Shown piece after piece: positions 9,101-16,268 of a DNA stretch of 64,000 nt (the stretch's first letter is position 1; the number at the start of each line of letters is the position of its first letter). This stretch comes from JABWAN01 sp041918175. Lineage in GTDB: Bacteria; Zhuqueibacterota; Zhuqueibacteria; Zhuqueibacterales; Zhuqueibacteraceae. The notes beneath the pieces were generated by a model. It made no database searches. It was not told the origin of the DNA and worked only from the letters and a program-made list of their open reading frames with translations. The stretch spans positions 1 through 64,000 of the forward strand of contig JAYRWE010000088.1 in the NCBI GenBank assembly GCA_041918175.1, written 5' to 3'. A program made the position numbers and the translations under genes.

Positions 9101-9191
9101 CGGACACATTGATTTGCGCCAACACGGCGTTTGTGCCCAGTAGTAGGCCGCCCATCCCTGCGGCGATTATGCGCATCCATGCCATCATCAT
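6168..9191 (-). CDS. Secreted PL8-type polysaccharide lyase with PKD and C-terminal beta-sandwich domains
   Basis: 1007 residues. Three ATG codons in a row (9191, 9188, 9185) follow GGAG; any could be used. Signal peptide with cleavage after VLAQ (about residue 26). The alpha/alpha part has NWWEREIG (108-115), TNGANTVWRGW (155-165, likely catalytic Asn) and IQHDWSYFFHYD (199-210, catalytic His region). The beta-sandwich part has HMEASSVAP and KRSWFFFDDEIVCVGSGI, a hallmark of the hyaluronate/chondroitin/xanthan lyase family. A PKD domain (SYDPDGG, WQFGDN, HTYGASGNYTVSLEVTDDEGAKS) follows at about 745-830, then a galactose-binding-like domain, then an abrupt DTQAPAAPTGIRIGLQ end. PL8 enzymes cleave uronate-containing chains by beta-elimination. 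Position beside the EPS genes suggests it trims or releases the polymer made here (inference). Confidence 0.8.
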   Translation of the reverse strand: MMMAWMRIIAAGMGGLLLGTNAVLAQINVSDIRSLKQRYINESLGCSDVSAIVSKHINTPVGQGWGGYSPTEWYLAADLTHAAGCGNNSGESRLQAALDYAENRAIDNWWEREIGVPWALAEGLLRGGGSIRSDLRTREVNALKKFIGMQSLTETNGANTVWRGWARLLAAMYLEDATLAQSAVDLMTTATSQGDFAHIQHDWSYFFHYDVLNMHYGGQHFGDFAWYLQFTENTPFAINARVNPNDPQRRTGLELSLLWFKNFLRWIYYQDYADPFTSSKFPHKQNSYGGRIKRGADFLSRTSYPEVGAYRSALSEVSNNSANPLGARAFPQARYLVVRRAGFFSSLMMANLVEPHMEASSVAPIFGAVNIVTPASKEKWSEQAIYNYPRALLNAMTVPAEYEDATYESASQYSGREDLGAITGMLRNWGYYGVSTLSGYYGLGAESLTDGSNNFSFKRSWFFFDDEIVCVGSGINANTASLGGMKTLLYTSASHGGAFSSSNGSHAAPTMADSERDLGALIWLHQNDMGYYFPGSANVRAEGLGANYSRVYLNHGSTPSNAAFAAVLLPNQSQAEVQNYANNGGVEILQRDASAHVVRDRSSNVVAVAAFAPLSRNEITTNLPGYILYQNANDKFGLSLYNPHRETALSTNTVDDRVNPMVDHQVTRPSAHAYKVQVPFRVRKGSGKGMELFEVTELSANRSELLVNLRVYRKFEIAGTANSDGSITINSAWIAWNDAAEDEPATPPPTNRFPVASITGAANGYVGEALNFDGSSSYDPDGGNIVNHAWQFGDNTSATGATAAHTYGASGNYTVSLEVTDDEGAKSKSTFEVNIQTQPTSGEQIRVLVSSDDKYEIYINGVRLGANASWTSAEEYRAPLLEGKNVIAVKAENWDQAGAMLSEIYAVNKFWPSDAKWKVSLADENGWQNLAFEDGHWLAATSHGAHGVAQPWAQFQNVTGISTNKGVQWIWSADKRQDHVVYLRFTFAPGADTQAPAAPTGIRIGLQ

Positions 9192-9317
9192 CTACTCCAC
9201 AACTTTTAGATTCGTTCGCGCTTGCTTGAGCAGCAACACTCGTTGCACGCTTTGGAGCTTGCTCATAAAGACACGCCCTCGCTCTCTTTACTCACGGCAA
9301 ATCTTCGCGAACTTGGG

Positions 9318-9749
9318 TCAATGCGATTCTTCTCCGCCGCCTGCCGCCTCGCTCATGAGTAAAAGAATGTCATCGATCTCTTGATACGTGAGCTTGTGAT
9401 CGCCGATGCCTTCCATCACCTTCGCGCTCAATGCTTGAAAATCATCCTTCGTAATTCTGCCGAACGAAGCCGCATTCGTGAAGCGGTCAAGCGTGTCCAC
9501 GAACTTCTCGCGGTTGTTGGAGACGTAGCCATCCGGGAAATAACGAAAGATATTCCACATGAAATCGCTCGCCACATATTGCGAGGCCGAGGCCGCGTAT
9601 TCCATGCGATGCGACCAGACGTACCACGCAATGCCGGAGAACGTGCTCACCATCAGCAGCACACCGACGAATACGCCCTTAAAGAATGCTCCCTTTCGCG
9701 CCGAGCGCACCTCCATCGCCAGCAGCTTTTTGTATTTTGCTTCATCCAT
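9318..9749 (-). CDS. Single-pass membrane protein of unknown function
   Basis: 143 residues. A basic N-terminus (KKLLAMEVRSARKGAFF) precedes one transmembrane helix (about 23-45, GVFVGVLLMVSTFSGIAWYVW). The remaining ~95 residues are soluble and mainly helical (FVDTLDRFTNAASFGRITKDDFQALSAKVMEGIGDHKLTYQEIDDILLLMSEA). The topology is type II, probably with the soluble part outside the cytoplasm. It lies between the deacetylase-like gene and the lyase gene on the same strand. No family recognised. Confidence 0.6.
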   Translation of the reverse strand: MDEAKYKKLLAMEVRSARKGAFFKGVFVGVLLMVSTFSGIAWYVWSHRMEYAASASQYVASDFMWNIFRYFPDGYVSNNREKFVDTLDRFTNAASFGRITKDDFQALSAKVMEGIGDHKLTYQEIDDILLLMSEAAGGGEESH

Positions 9750-9770
9750 TTTCAGTCCCGTAAAGAAAAG

Positions 9771-9799
9771 TTCGTAGTAGCGCCTTCAGGCGCGCCCTC
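9771..9799. repeat. Repeat family C, half copy C1
   Basis: TTCGTAGTAGCGCCTTCAGG followed by CGCGCC; this is one arm of the palindromic element complete at 13967-14031. Confidence 0.75.
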
Positions 9800-9807
9800 T
9801 TTATTAT

Positions 9808-9880
9808 TGTCATTCAGCAGGAATCTTTTCACTCGCTGGGCACGCTCTCCAGTGCTTAAAAGGATTCCTTCTGAATGACA
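9808..9880. repeat. Repeat family A, copy A2
   Basis: 73-bp palindrome from TGTCATTCAGCAGG to CCTTCTGAATGACA with inner CTGG/CCAG stem. Its right arm lies in the 3' end of the deacetylase-like gene and encodes the last residues VIQKESF plus the stop. Confidence 0.9.
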
Positions 9881-11445
9881 GCTTCGGGTAGAGTGCTCGC
9901 AAACAACTCCACACACGCCTCCTCGCCCGCCAACACCAATGACTCTTCCGTTGAGAAAATTCCCGAACGCACGATGCGCGCGACATTGCCCGAGGCGGTT
10001 TCGAGCGAGACCGCGCCTTCGCTCGTTTCCACCACCACTTGCGGCCGGCCTTGATGCCACAGCCGCAACACGCTGCGCGCGTCCGTTTGTTCATAAACAA
10101 AACGCTTCACGTTTTGTATTGTCACACGGCGGAGCGCATGATTTTTAAACTCGAACGCCTGCATGAGGTTGGCCGCATGCAATACTTCGATATCCACGCG
10201 GCGCGCGTCGTAGCATTTCAAATCATACAGCGCTTCAGTTTTGATCAACAGATTCGCGTATGGCGGCAACACGAAGTCGCGATACAAATTCGGATCGCCG
10301 TCTTTGCCAGCCTCCGCGGCTTTCACGATATTATAAGCCTCGCGCGGGGAAACATAGTGCAGCTTGAAACGCTCGCCGTCGTTGAAATGCTTTTCCAAAT
10401 ACGAGTGCATCATCTCCGCTTGCTCGCCGAAACATACGTCGAAATTTTCCTCGCGGCAGCCGTGCGTGTGAACTTTCACGAAAACCCAATTCGGCCGGCC
10501 CGCGACGTGGATATTGCATTCCACCCATTGCGCGATGCGCTGCGCTGAAGGCAAATCATGATGATCGAGATTCGACTTCTCCACAACAGATTTTCCGTTG
10601 AAGAGATTGTTCAAATAAACTTCGATCATGCCTTGCACGATCATCAAGCTTTGCGTTTGCGGCGCTCGGCCATGCGCGCGCACCTCTTCGCCGGAGTCAT
10701 GGTTCTTATTCGCACGTTTCGTCGTGGGCGCATAATAGATCGAATTGATCTTGCGCGCTTGCGTCGAGCCGTGGCCCGAGGGCATCGTAAACTCGGCATA
10801 GCAACCGGTGCGGCGCAACAACTCCAACTCTTGATTCACGCCGCAATACAAACCGTGCTCGGAATTATCGAGCGCCCACTTGCCGTGAATGAAGCCATAA
10901 ACATGCCGAGGCTTTTGCTCCGCCGTAACAAGCGCGCCGGTCTCGCGATACAATTTTTTCAAGCGCTCGATCTGCGTTTCCAACTGCTCTGCTGTATCAA
11001 TCTCAGGAAAGATGTGCCAGCCTGGGCCGTGATGCACGTGCAGATCAACTTCGCCGAAACCGTCATAGCTCAATGTCGCGAGCATGCGCAGAAAATCACG
11101 ATCGGCTTGCTCGGTCTCCCATTCTTCCACGAGATAAAACCAACCGTGCTTGGGATGACAACCATCCGCATCGCGATGTCGGCGCGCCATCTCCGGATAT
11201 TTCTCTACCCACGCTTGCATGCGCGTTTGTTGTCGTGCGAGATCGCGCGTGTCTTCTTTCGGTTCGAAGTGATCAACGAAGAGGAACATCACGTGCGTGG
11301 GTTCGCTGCTTTGCGCTCTCAGTTTGGGATGAAAAAGCTTGTAGCGAAAATATTCAAAGAACCACGGCTTGGAATGCAGCACGCGCCGCAACACGAACGA
11401 CGCGGCGAGCACGCCGAGAAAAAGTATGCTCCCGAGCCAGATCAT
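9856..11445 (-). CDS. Polysaccharide-deacetylase-like protein, membrane-anchored
   Basis: 529 residues, ATG 11445 with AAGGAC upstream. A single N-terminal transmembrane segment (about 2-20) is followed by a large soluble domain. Histidine and acidic motifs VMFLFVDHFEP, HPKHGWFY, EVDLHVHHGPGW, FIHGKWALDNS and FTMPSGHGS are arranged like a NodB-type (beta/alpha) barrel with a metal site, but the canonical TFDDG motif is replaced by LFVDHF, so this is a divergent relative at best. The last seven residues VIQKESF are encoded by repeat A2 and are not part of the fold. The gene lies between the GT4 run and the lyase. A role in removing acyl groups from the glycan is inference. Confidence 0.6.
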   Translation of the reverse strand: MIWLGSILFLGVLAASFVLRRVLHSKPWFFEYFRYKLFHPKLRAQSSEPTHVMFLFVDHFEPKEDTRDLARQQTRMQAWVEKYPEMARRHRDADGCHPKHGWFYLVEEWETEQADRDFLRMLATLSYDGFGEVDLHVHHGPGWHIFPEIDTAEQLETQIERLKKLYRETGALVTAEQKPRHVYGFIHGKWALDNSEHGLYCGVNQELELLRRTGCYAEFTMPSGHGSTQARKINSIYYAPTTKRANKNHDSGEEVRAHGRAPQTQSLMIVQGMIEVYLNNLFNGKSVVEKSNLDHHDLPSAQRIAQWVECNIHVAGRPNWVFVKVHTHGCREENFDVCFGEQAEMMHSYLEKHFNDGERFKLHYVSPREAYNIVKAAEAGKDGDPNLYRDFVLPPYANLLIKTEALYDLKCYDARRVDIEVLHAANLMQAFEFKNHALRRVTIQNVKRFVYEQTDARSVLRLWHQGRPQVVVETSEGAVSLETASGNVARIVRSGIFSTEESLVLAGEEACVELFASTLPEAVIQKESF

Positions 11446-11475
11446 GCGCGCGCCGTCCTTGCTGCTTGATCAAAA

Positions 11476-11564
11476 CACACCCCCCCCCTGGCCCCCCTCA
11501 AGGGGGGAATCGTTTGGAAGTGTGCGCGATAAATTCCCCCCTTGAGGGGGGTTAGGGGGGTGTT
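11476..11564. repeat. Repeat family B, copy B2
   Basis: 89-bp palindrome: ACACCCCCCCCCTGG, CCCCCCTCAAGGGGGGAAT on the left and ATTCCCCCCTTGAGGGGGG, TTAGGGGGGTGTT on the right. Lies about 40 bp after the stop of the GT4 gene ending at 11605. Confidence 0.9.
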
Positions 11565-11604
11565 ATTGCACGCGACAATGCAAATCAGATTCATCATCTC
11601 AACC

Positions 11605-12747
11605 TCATCGCCCATTTTTCTCACTGAGCACTTGCTGATACAACTTCTCAAAGCTCGACACTTCTTTTTGCAAAGAAAAATTTTCTTCCACGCGCCGCCG
11701 GCCCGCTTCGCCCATGCGCAGCGCGGCTTTGTGATCGCTCAACAAACTGCGAATCGCATCCATGATCGCCGTGGTGTTCGAAGGAGGAATGAGCAAACCG
11801 GTTTCGCCTTCCAGCACGGCTTCGGGAATGCCGCCGACATTGGTCGCAATCACGGGTTTGCTCGAAGCCATGGCTTCCAAGATCACGTTCGGCAAACCTT
11901 CGGAGAGCGAGGGCAGAATAAAAATATCGAACGTGTTCATCACTTCATGCACGTCGTTGCGAAAACCGAGAAAGTGAATGCGCTCCGACAAACCTTGCGC
12001 CTCCACTTCGGCTTGCAGTTCTTTGCGCAACGAGCCGTCGCCCACGAACACGAAGTCGAGTTTCGGATGCTGCTGCACGAGCTGCAACGCGGCCTTCTGC
12101 AAATACGCCACGCCTTTGTACGGCTCCGCGCGCGCGACCGTGCCGACGACGATACGATCCGAAGGAATGTTCAAGATGCTGCGTTTGTCAATCGAGCCGT
12201 TGCGGCGCGCGAATTTCTTGAGATCGACGCCATAGGGAATGTATGCGATCTTTTCCGAAGGAATGCCGCGGCGCTGCATGAGCGAACGCTGAATCTCTTG
12301 CGAGACCGCAACGATGCGGCTCACGCGCTTCATCGCAAACTTGTATGCAATGATGTGGCGATTGCCCGTGCGTAAAATATCATTCTCGCCGTGCGAAACC
12401 GTCTCCCATGAAATCACCGGCGGCCTGCCCGCTATTTGCGCCGCCACCGCGCCGACCAAATCCGCGAGCAGCAGCGTCGTTTGCACCACGTCGATTTTGC
12501 ATTCTTTAATCAAACGCGCAACCGTGAAGATGAGCGAGAGATCAAACTTGTTGCGCTTGTGGCAGATGATGACGTCCACGCCCAGCGCTTCAAAATCTTT
12601 TTGCAGCGGCCCGCCTTGCCCGATGCTGCACACGATGATGTTATACCGCTTCTTGTCGAGCGTCTTCACCAACTCGAGCAGCTTTTTTTCGGCGCCGCCG
12701 ATGGCGAGACCGTTGACAACTTGCAGGAGATTAATTCTTTCGGCCAT
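11605..12747 (-). CDS. Family 4 glycosyltransferase
   Basis: 380 residues from ATG 12747; this start overlaps the upstream gene by 17 bp and begins directly at the first strand (INLLQVVNGLAIGGAEKKLLEL, with the GGAE donor loop). Typical GT-B signals follow: IVGTVARAEPYKGVAYLQKA, FVFVGDGSLRKELQ, IHFLGFRNDV and the E-x7-E signature SEGLPNVILEAMASSKPVIATNVGGIPE. Cytoplasmic retaining glycosyltransferase of GT family 4; sugar unknown. Translational coupling with the preceding GT4 is likely. An upstream in-frame extension to 12879 has no homology and is rejected as start. Confidence 0.9.
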   Translation of the reverse strand: MAERINLLQVVNGLAIGGAEKKLLELVKTLDKKRYNIIVCSIGQGGPLQKDFEALGVDVIICHKRNKFDLSLIFTVARLIKECKIDVVQTTLLLADLVGAVAAQIAGRPPVISWETVSHGENDILRTGNRHIIAYKFAMKRVSRIVAVSQEIQRSLMQRRGIPSEKIAYIPYGVDLKKFARRNGSIDKRSILNIPSDRIVVGTVARAEPYKGVAYLQKAALQLVQQHPKLDFVFVGDGSLRKELQAEVEAQGLSERIHFLGFRNDVHEVMNTFDIFILPSLSEGLPNVILEAMASSKPVIATNVGGIPEAVLEGETGLLIPPSNTTAIMDAIRSLLSDHKAALRMGEAGRRRVEENFSLQKEVSSFEKLYQQVLSEKNGR

Positions 12748-13951
12748 GATCACGATACTTTCGCAAAACACTTTCACATATTTCCGACCACGCGCGGGCT
12801 TTGTGCTCCCACGTGTGTTGGCGCGAGATGGTTTGATACGCTTCCGCGCCCACGCGTTGGCGCAAGTCAGAGTCTTCAATCAAGCGCGCGAGCTTGTGCG
12901 CATAATCCGCGTTGTCGCCGGGGTTCGAGAGAAAACCGTTTACGCCCTCGGTGATGATTTCTTGAATCTGCCCCAAACGCGAACTGAGCACGGGCTTGCC
13001 GCACGCCATGTATTCATAAATCTTCACAGGCGAGTAATAGAAAAATTCCAGCGGCGGATACGGCGCGAGCACGATGTCCATGGCGGCGACGTGTTTGCCC
13101 ACTTCATCGTGCGCCACGTGGCCGGTGAGAATCACGCGCTGTGTGAGATTGTTCTCGGCCACGAATTTTTGCAATTGCGGCTTGAGCGCGCCGCCGTCGC
13201 CGACCATTAAAAATTTCACGGAGGCATTTGCTGCCATCGCCGCTTTGATGAGCGTGATTAAATTATCCACGCCGTGCCAATAATGAAACGAGCCGATGAA
13301 GCCGATGACGATGGCGTTTTGCAATCCATACTTCGCGCGCACTTCCGCGCCGGAAAGATTGGGATTGAACTTCGACAAGTCCGCGCCGTTCGAAATCACG
13401 TGCATGCGTTCTTGCGTCACGCCTTGGGTTTGAAAATAATCCGCGAGCTGGTTCGAGACCGTGATGCACGCGTCGGCATGTTGAATGTTGTACGCTTCGA
13501 TGGATTCGAGCACGCGCGGCAAGCGCCAATAGCGCGTGCTGAACGTGCGGAACTCATACGCTTCCGGGCTGTCCACTTCGAGCACGAGCGGCAAACGCAA
13601 TTTCTTCGCGAGCCGAATGGCGGAAAGGAGATACACATCCAACCGCGAAATGATCAAGTCCGGCTTGTCTTCGGCAATGATGGCCGCCTCTTCGCGTTGA
13701 TAACGAAGGTTCGAGAGCAATTGATTCGGTTCGTGCAGCAAACGATCAAGATAGCGCTTCAGCATTTGCCGCGTTTGCGATTGCACATGTACCGCGCCGT
13801 TGCCATTGCTGCTCGGCTGATCTTTGCGCCAATAGATTTTCACCTCATGCCCACACGCGCGCAACGCTTCCATCAGCTTGATGCCCTTGATGGTCGAGCC
13901 AATCGACGCGCCGTAGAGGTCGTAGAGGTAATTGAAGTAGGCGATTTTCAC
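12731..13951 (-). CDS. Family 4 glycosyltransferase
   Basis: 406 residues from a GTG at 13951 that overlaps the stop of the preceding GT4 gene (GTGA). N-terminal Rossmann part starts with KIAYFNYLYDLYGASIGSTIKG. C-terminal part has VIGFIGSFHYWHGVDNL, FLMVGDGGALKPQL, VILTGHVAHDEV and the degenerate EX7E region EFFYYSPVKIYEYMACGKPVLSSRLGQ (two stretches). It belongs to the GT4-like enzymes of EPS loci. The tight overlap with both neighbours indicates a coupled three-gene GT4 block (15252 to 11605). Confidence 0.88.
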   Translation of the reverse strand: MKIAYFNYLYDLYGASIGSTIKGIKLMEALRACGHEVKIYWRKDQPSSNGNGAVHVQSQTRQMLKRYLDRLLHEPNQLLSNLRYQREEAAIIAEDKPDLIISRLDVYLLSAIRLAKKLRLPLVLEVDSPEAYEFRTFSTRYWRLPRVLESIEAYNIQHADACITVSNQLADYFQTQGVTQERMHVISNGADLSKFNPNLSGAEVRAKYGLQNAIVIGFIGSFHYWHGVDNLITLIKAAMAANASVKFLMVGDGGALKPQLQKFVAENNLTQRVILTGHVAHDEVGKHVAAMDIVLAPYPPLEFFYYSPVKIYEYMACGKPVLSSRLGQIQEIITEGVNGFLSNPGDNADYAHKLARLIEDSDLRQRVGAEAYQTISRQHTWEHKARAWSEICESVLRKYRDHGRKN

Positions 13952-15252
13952 GAAAGCACTCTGCTTGTAGTAGCCCCTTCAGGGGCCATACTCTTGTTTG
14001 GAGGCGTGCGCCTGAAGGCGCTACTACGAACTAACAACTCTTCATACCACCCCATCAGCTTCGCATAATGCTGCTCCGGCGCGAACCAGGCTTCGGCTTT
14101 CTTGCGTGCCGCTTCGCCGAACGCGCGAATGCGATTGTCGTCACCATCAAGTTCTTCGATGCAGCGCCGCAGAATGAGCGCGTCGCCCGCAGGGAAGAGA
14201 TAGCCGTCTTTGCTCGGCGCGATCAACTCCGTGATGCCGCCGATGTCCGCGCCGATCACGGGTTTGCCCGTGGCAAAGGCTTCGTAAATCACGAGCGGAG
14301 AATTTTCATACCATTCACTCGGCACGATAATGAAGCGCGCGTTCGCGACGATGCGCTTCAATTCTTCGCCGTGCTTGGGACCGACAAACTCGACATTCAA
14401 TTTCATTTCATTTGCGAGCGCTTTGAGTTTGCCTTCTTCGGGGCCGCCGCCGACGATTTTGAGTTTCGAGCCTTTGTAATCTTGCACGGCTTGCAAGAGC
14501 GTGACGATGCCTTTCTCACCGGAAAGCCTTCCGAAATAAATAAAATAATCTTGAAAGCTCGGATGAAAAGGATAGTCGTTAATCTTGATCGTATAAAACA
14601 AATGCCGAATGCGTTCCGGCGCAACGCCGCCCTCGCGCAGCTTTTGCCCCATGAACGTGCTCGGCACGTGAAAGAGATCGATGTGATCGTACCACTTCAT
14701 CCATTTGTGGATATAACTTTCGAGCGCGAGGAGAGCGCTCGCTGCGCGCGAATCTTGATGACACTTTTCAATGATCGGATGATAAAACTTCCCGCCGAGG
14801 CACTTCTCACACACGCGACGGTCGCGATCGACAAACAAACGATAGTTCGGGCATACGAGCTTGTATTGATGCACGGTTTGAATGATCGGAATGCCAAACT
14901 TTTTAATGCCGAGCAAAATCGAAGGCGAAAGCTGATGGTCGATCATGTGCAAATGCGCGATGTCGGGCTTCGTCTCGGCAATGAGTCTTTCAATACGCGT
15001 GCGCGCTTGCGGCGAATAGATGATGCGCCCCGCAGCTTTCGGCGCGTTCGCGAGACGATGCGCGAACGAACCGTTGAACTCGATGTTCTCCACAAAGTGC
15101 GAAGCATACGGCGTGTCAAAATTCTCCGCGTGCTGCATGGAGAAAGGGATCACTTCGTGCCCATGCGCTTCGAGGATTTCCTTCAGCTCGAAGTAATAAC
15201 GCTCCGCGCCGCCTTTGATGAAAAAGTATTTGTCAACTAAGAGGATTTTCAA
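13948..15252 (-). CDS. Family 4 glycosyltransferase with repeat-encoded C-terminal tail
   Basis: 434 residues, ATG 15252. N-terminal KILLVDKYFFIKGGAERYYFEL carries the GGAE donor loop; the C-terminal half has YFIYFGRLSGEKGIVTLLQA, KIVGGGPEEGKLKALA, VEFVGPKHGEEL and SEWYENSPLVIYEAFATGKPVIGADIGG. The GT-B fold should close near HYAKLMGWYEELL; the following ~27 residues (VRSSAFRRTPPNKS and on) are encoded by a complete copy of repeat family C, and the stop still overlaps the next start. The tail is probably tolerated because it is outside the fold. Sugar specificity unknown. Confidence 0.88.
   Translation of the reverse strand: MKILLVDKYFFIKGGAERYYFELKEILEAHGHEVIPFSMQHAENFDTPYASHFVENIEFNGSFAHRLANAPKAAGRIIYSPQARTRIERLIAETKPDIAHLHMIDHQLSPSILLGIKKFGIPIIQTVHQYKLVCPNYRLFVDRDRRVCEKCLGGKFYHPIIEKCHQDSRAASALLALESYIHKWMKWYDHIDLFHVPSTFMGQKLREGGVAPERIRHLFYTIKINDYPFHPSFQDYFIYFGRLSGEKGIVTLLQAVQDYKGSKLKIVGGGPEEGKLKALANEMKLNVEFVGPKHGEELKRIVANARFIIVPSEWYENSPLVIYEAFATGKPVIGADIGGITELIAPSKDGYLFPAGDALILRRCIEELDGDDNRIRAFGEAARKKAEAWFAPEQHYAKLMGWYEELLVRSSAFRRTPPNKSMAPEGATTSRVLS
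13967..14031. repeat. Repeat family C, complete copy C2
   Basis: GTAGTAGCCCCTTCAGGGGC at the left and GCGCCTGAAGGCGCTACTAC at the right form a 65-bp palindrome. It lies fully inside the 3' end of a GT4 coding region. Confidence 0.85.
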
Positions 15253-15309
15253 TGGACTCGTGTAACGTGAAAAGTGTAATGTTGTTGAACGTGCTCAACC
15301 TCTAGAACG

Positions 15310-15365
15310 TGTCATTCAGAAGGAATCCTTTTGAGCGCTGGAGATACGCTTCGTTTAAGGATTGT
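15310..15365. repeat. Repeat family A, decayed copy A3
   Basis: The left arm TGTCATTCAGAAGGAATCC and TTTT are intact and the loop GCGCTGGAGATACGCTTCG is recognisable, but the right arm has decayed after TTTAAGGATT. Confidence 0.75.
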
Positions 15366-15398
15366 GCCGTGCGCCGTTAAAGTTTCCATTCCTCTCAT

Positions 15399-16109
15399 TC
15401 ACCAACCAGCTTCGAAAACACGCCAGCCCGTTTCCGCATTCACCACTACGGCGCCGGCATCAACTCCAACTTTGAGATCAAAAAAGCGCCCCACGTATTC
15501 TTCAAACTTGCCTACGGAAGAATCAAAGTGAAAGTGCTTTATGCAAGCCCACTTTCTTTCAAGGACGCAGAAGCAGAACACCATCGAGACTTCACACTCT
15601 CTCACCATCTCCGCACACTCGCTTATTGACGCAATGAACTTTTCGAAGAGCCTGGGCAAAGTTTGATGATCGATGTTCTTTAAAGTGTGAATCCAATTGC
15701 CAACAATATTTTCCTTGATGAGCTTTTCAACGTCTTTCCTGATCTGTTCTTGCGGCGGATTGTGAGCTTTAAATTCTACATTCGCGACTTTTCGAAACGG
15801 GCGGTCATCGTTTGCGGAGACATACAAGCTCACATCCGAGCGAGCGCTCAAAGCCGTTTGTCCGGTTTGCTGATATTCCTCCGTGGTTGGTGTTTCGACC
15901 GAGTAGTAGTAATTCAGCGTGTTCAACAATCCACAAAATAGAAACCGCGCTTCTTGCTCGCTGATGCGAATCTCTTGGTTGCGTTTTTGAGGGAGTATCA
16001 GCCGAGGCGAAAGCCCTTCTGGCTTTTGCGTGACATCGGTTATGCTCCAGAGATTAAAGCACAGCCGGCGATTTATTTCAAAAAGATCGTCAATTATCAT
16101 GGTCGCCAT
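15399..16109 (-). CDS. Unknown protein, possible PD-(D/E)XK nuclease-like fold
   Basis: 236 residues from ATG 16109; a GTG at 16118 and an ATG at 16100 are equally possible because no good ribosome binding site is visible. The segment DVSLYVSANDDRPFRKVANVEFKAHNPPQEQIRKDVEKLI has the look of a nuclease core, with E-x-K (EFK) on a strand followed by an amphipathic helix and an upstream acidic pair, but this is a pattern impression only. Cys-rich stretch near residue 190 (MVFCFCVLERKWACIKHF). It is unlike its glycan neighbours and may be a cargo gene. It lies between repeats D1 and A3. Confidence 0.5.
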   Translation of the reverse strand: MATMIIDDLFEINRRLCFNLWSITDVTQKPEGLSPRLILPQKRNQEIRISEQEARFLFCGLLNTLNYYYSVETPTTEEYQQTGQTALSARSDVSLYVSANDDRPFRKVANVEFKAHNPPQEQIRKDVEKLIKENIVGNWIHTLKNIDHQTLPRLFEKFIASISECAEMVRECEVSMVFCFCVLERKWACIKHFHFDSSVGKFEEYVGRFFDLKVGVDAGAVVVNAETGWRVFEAGW

Positions 16110-16146
16110 CGAAATCACAATTAAAAGTACGCGCTCACCATCTTCT

Positions 16147-16237
16147 TGTCATTCTGTAAGAAACTTTCCTCATGCTTGCGATACATTCCGTTTTGAGAGG
16201 CATTCCGAGCACGAGGGAAGGTTCTTCCAGAATGACA
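16147..16237. repeat. Repeat family D, copy D1
   Basis: 91-bp element with ends TGTCATTCTG and CAGAATGACA and inner GAAACTTTCCTC / GAGGGAAGGTTCTTC arms. The other copy at 52605-52695 has the same length. The outer bases match those of family A. Confidence 0.85.
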
Positions 16238-16268
16238 GTTTAAGAGGAGTACGCACAAATAAATTTCG

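Noticed and set aside
1719..9191. Type IX secretion C-terminal sorting domain on the secreted enzymes
   Set aside because: The C-termini lack the usual 70-80 residue Ig-like sorting domain with KxxK; only an FN3-like stub is seen.
12748..12879. N-terminal extension of the GT4 gene 11605-12747
   Set aside because: The added sequence is Arg/Lys-rich out-of-frame reading of the upstream gene; the GT-B fold starts at 12747.
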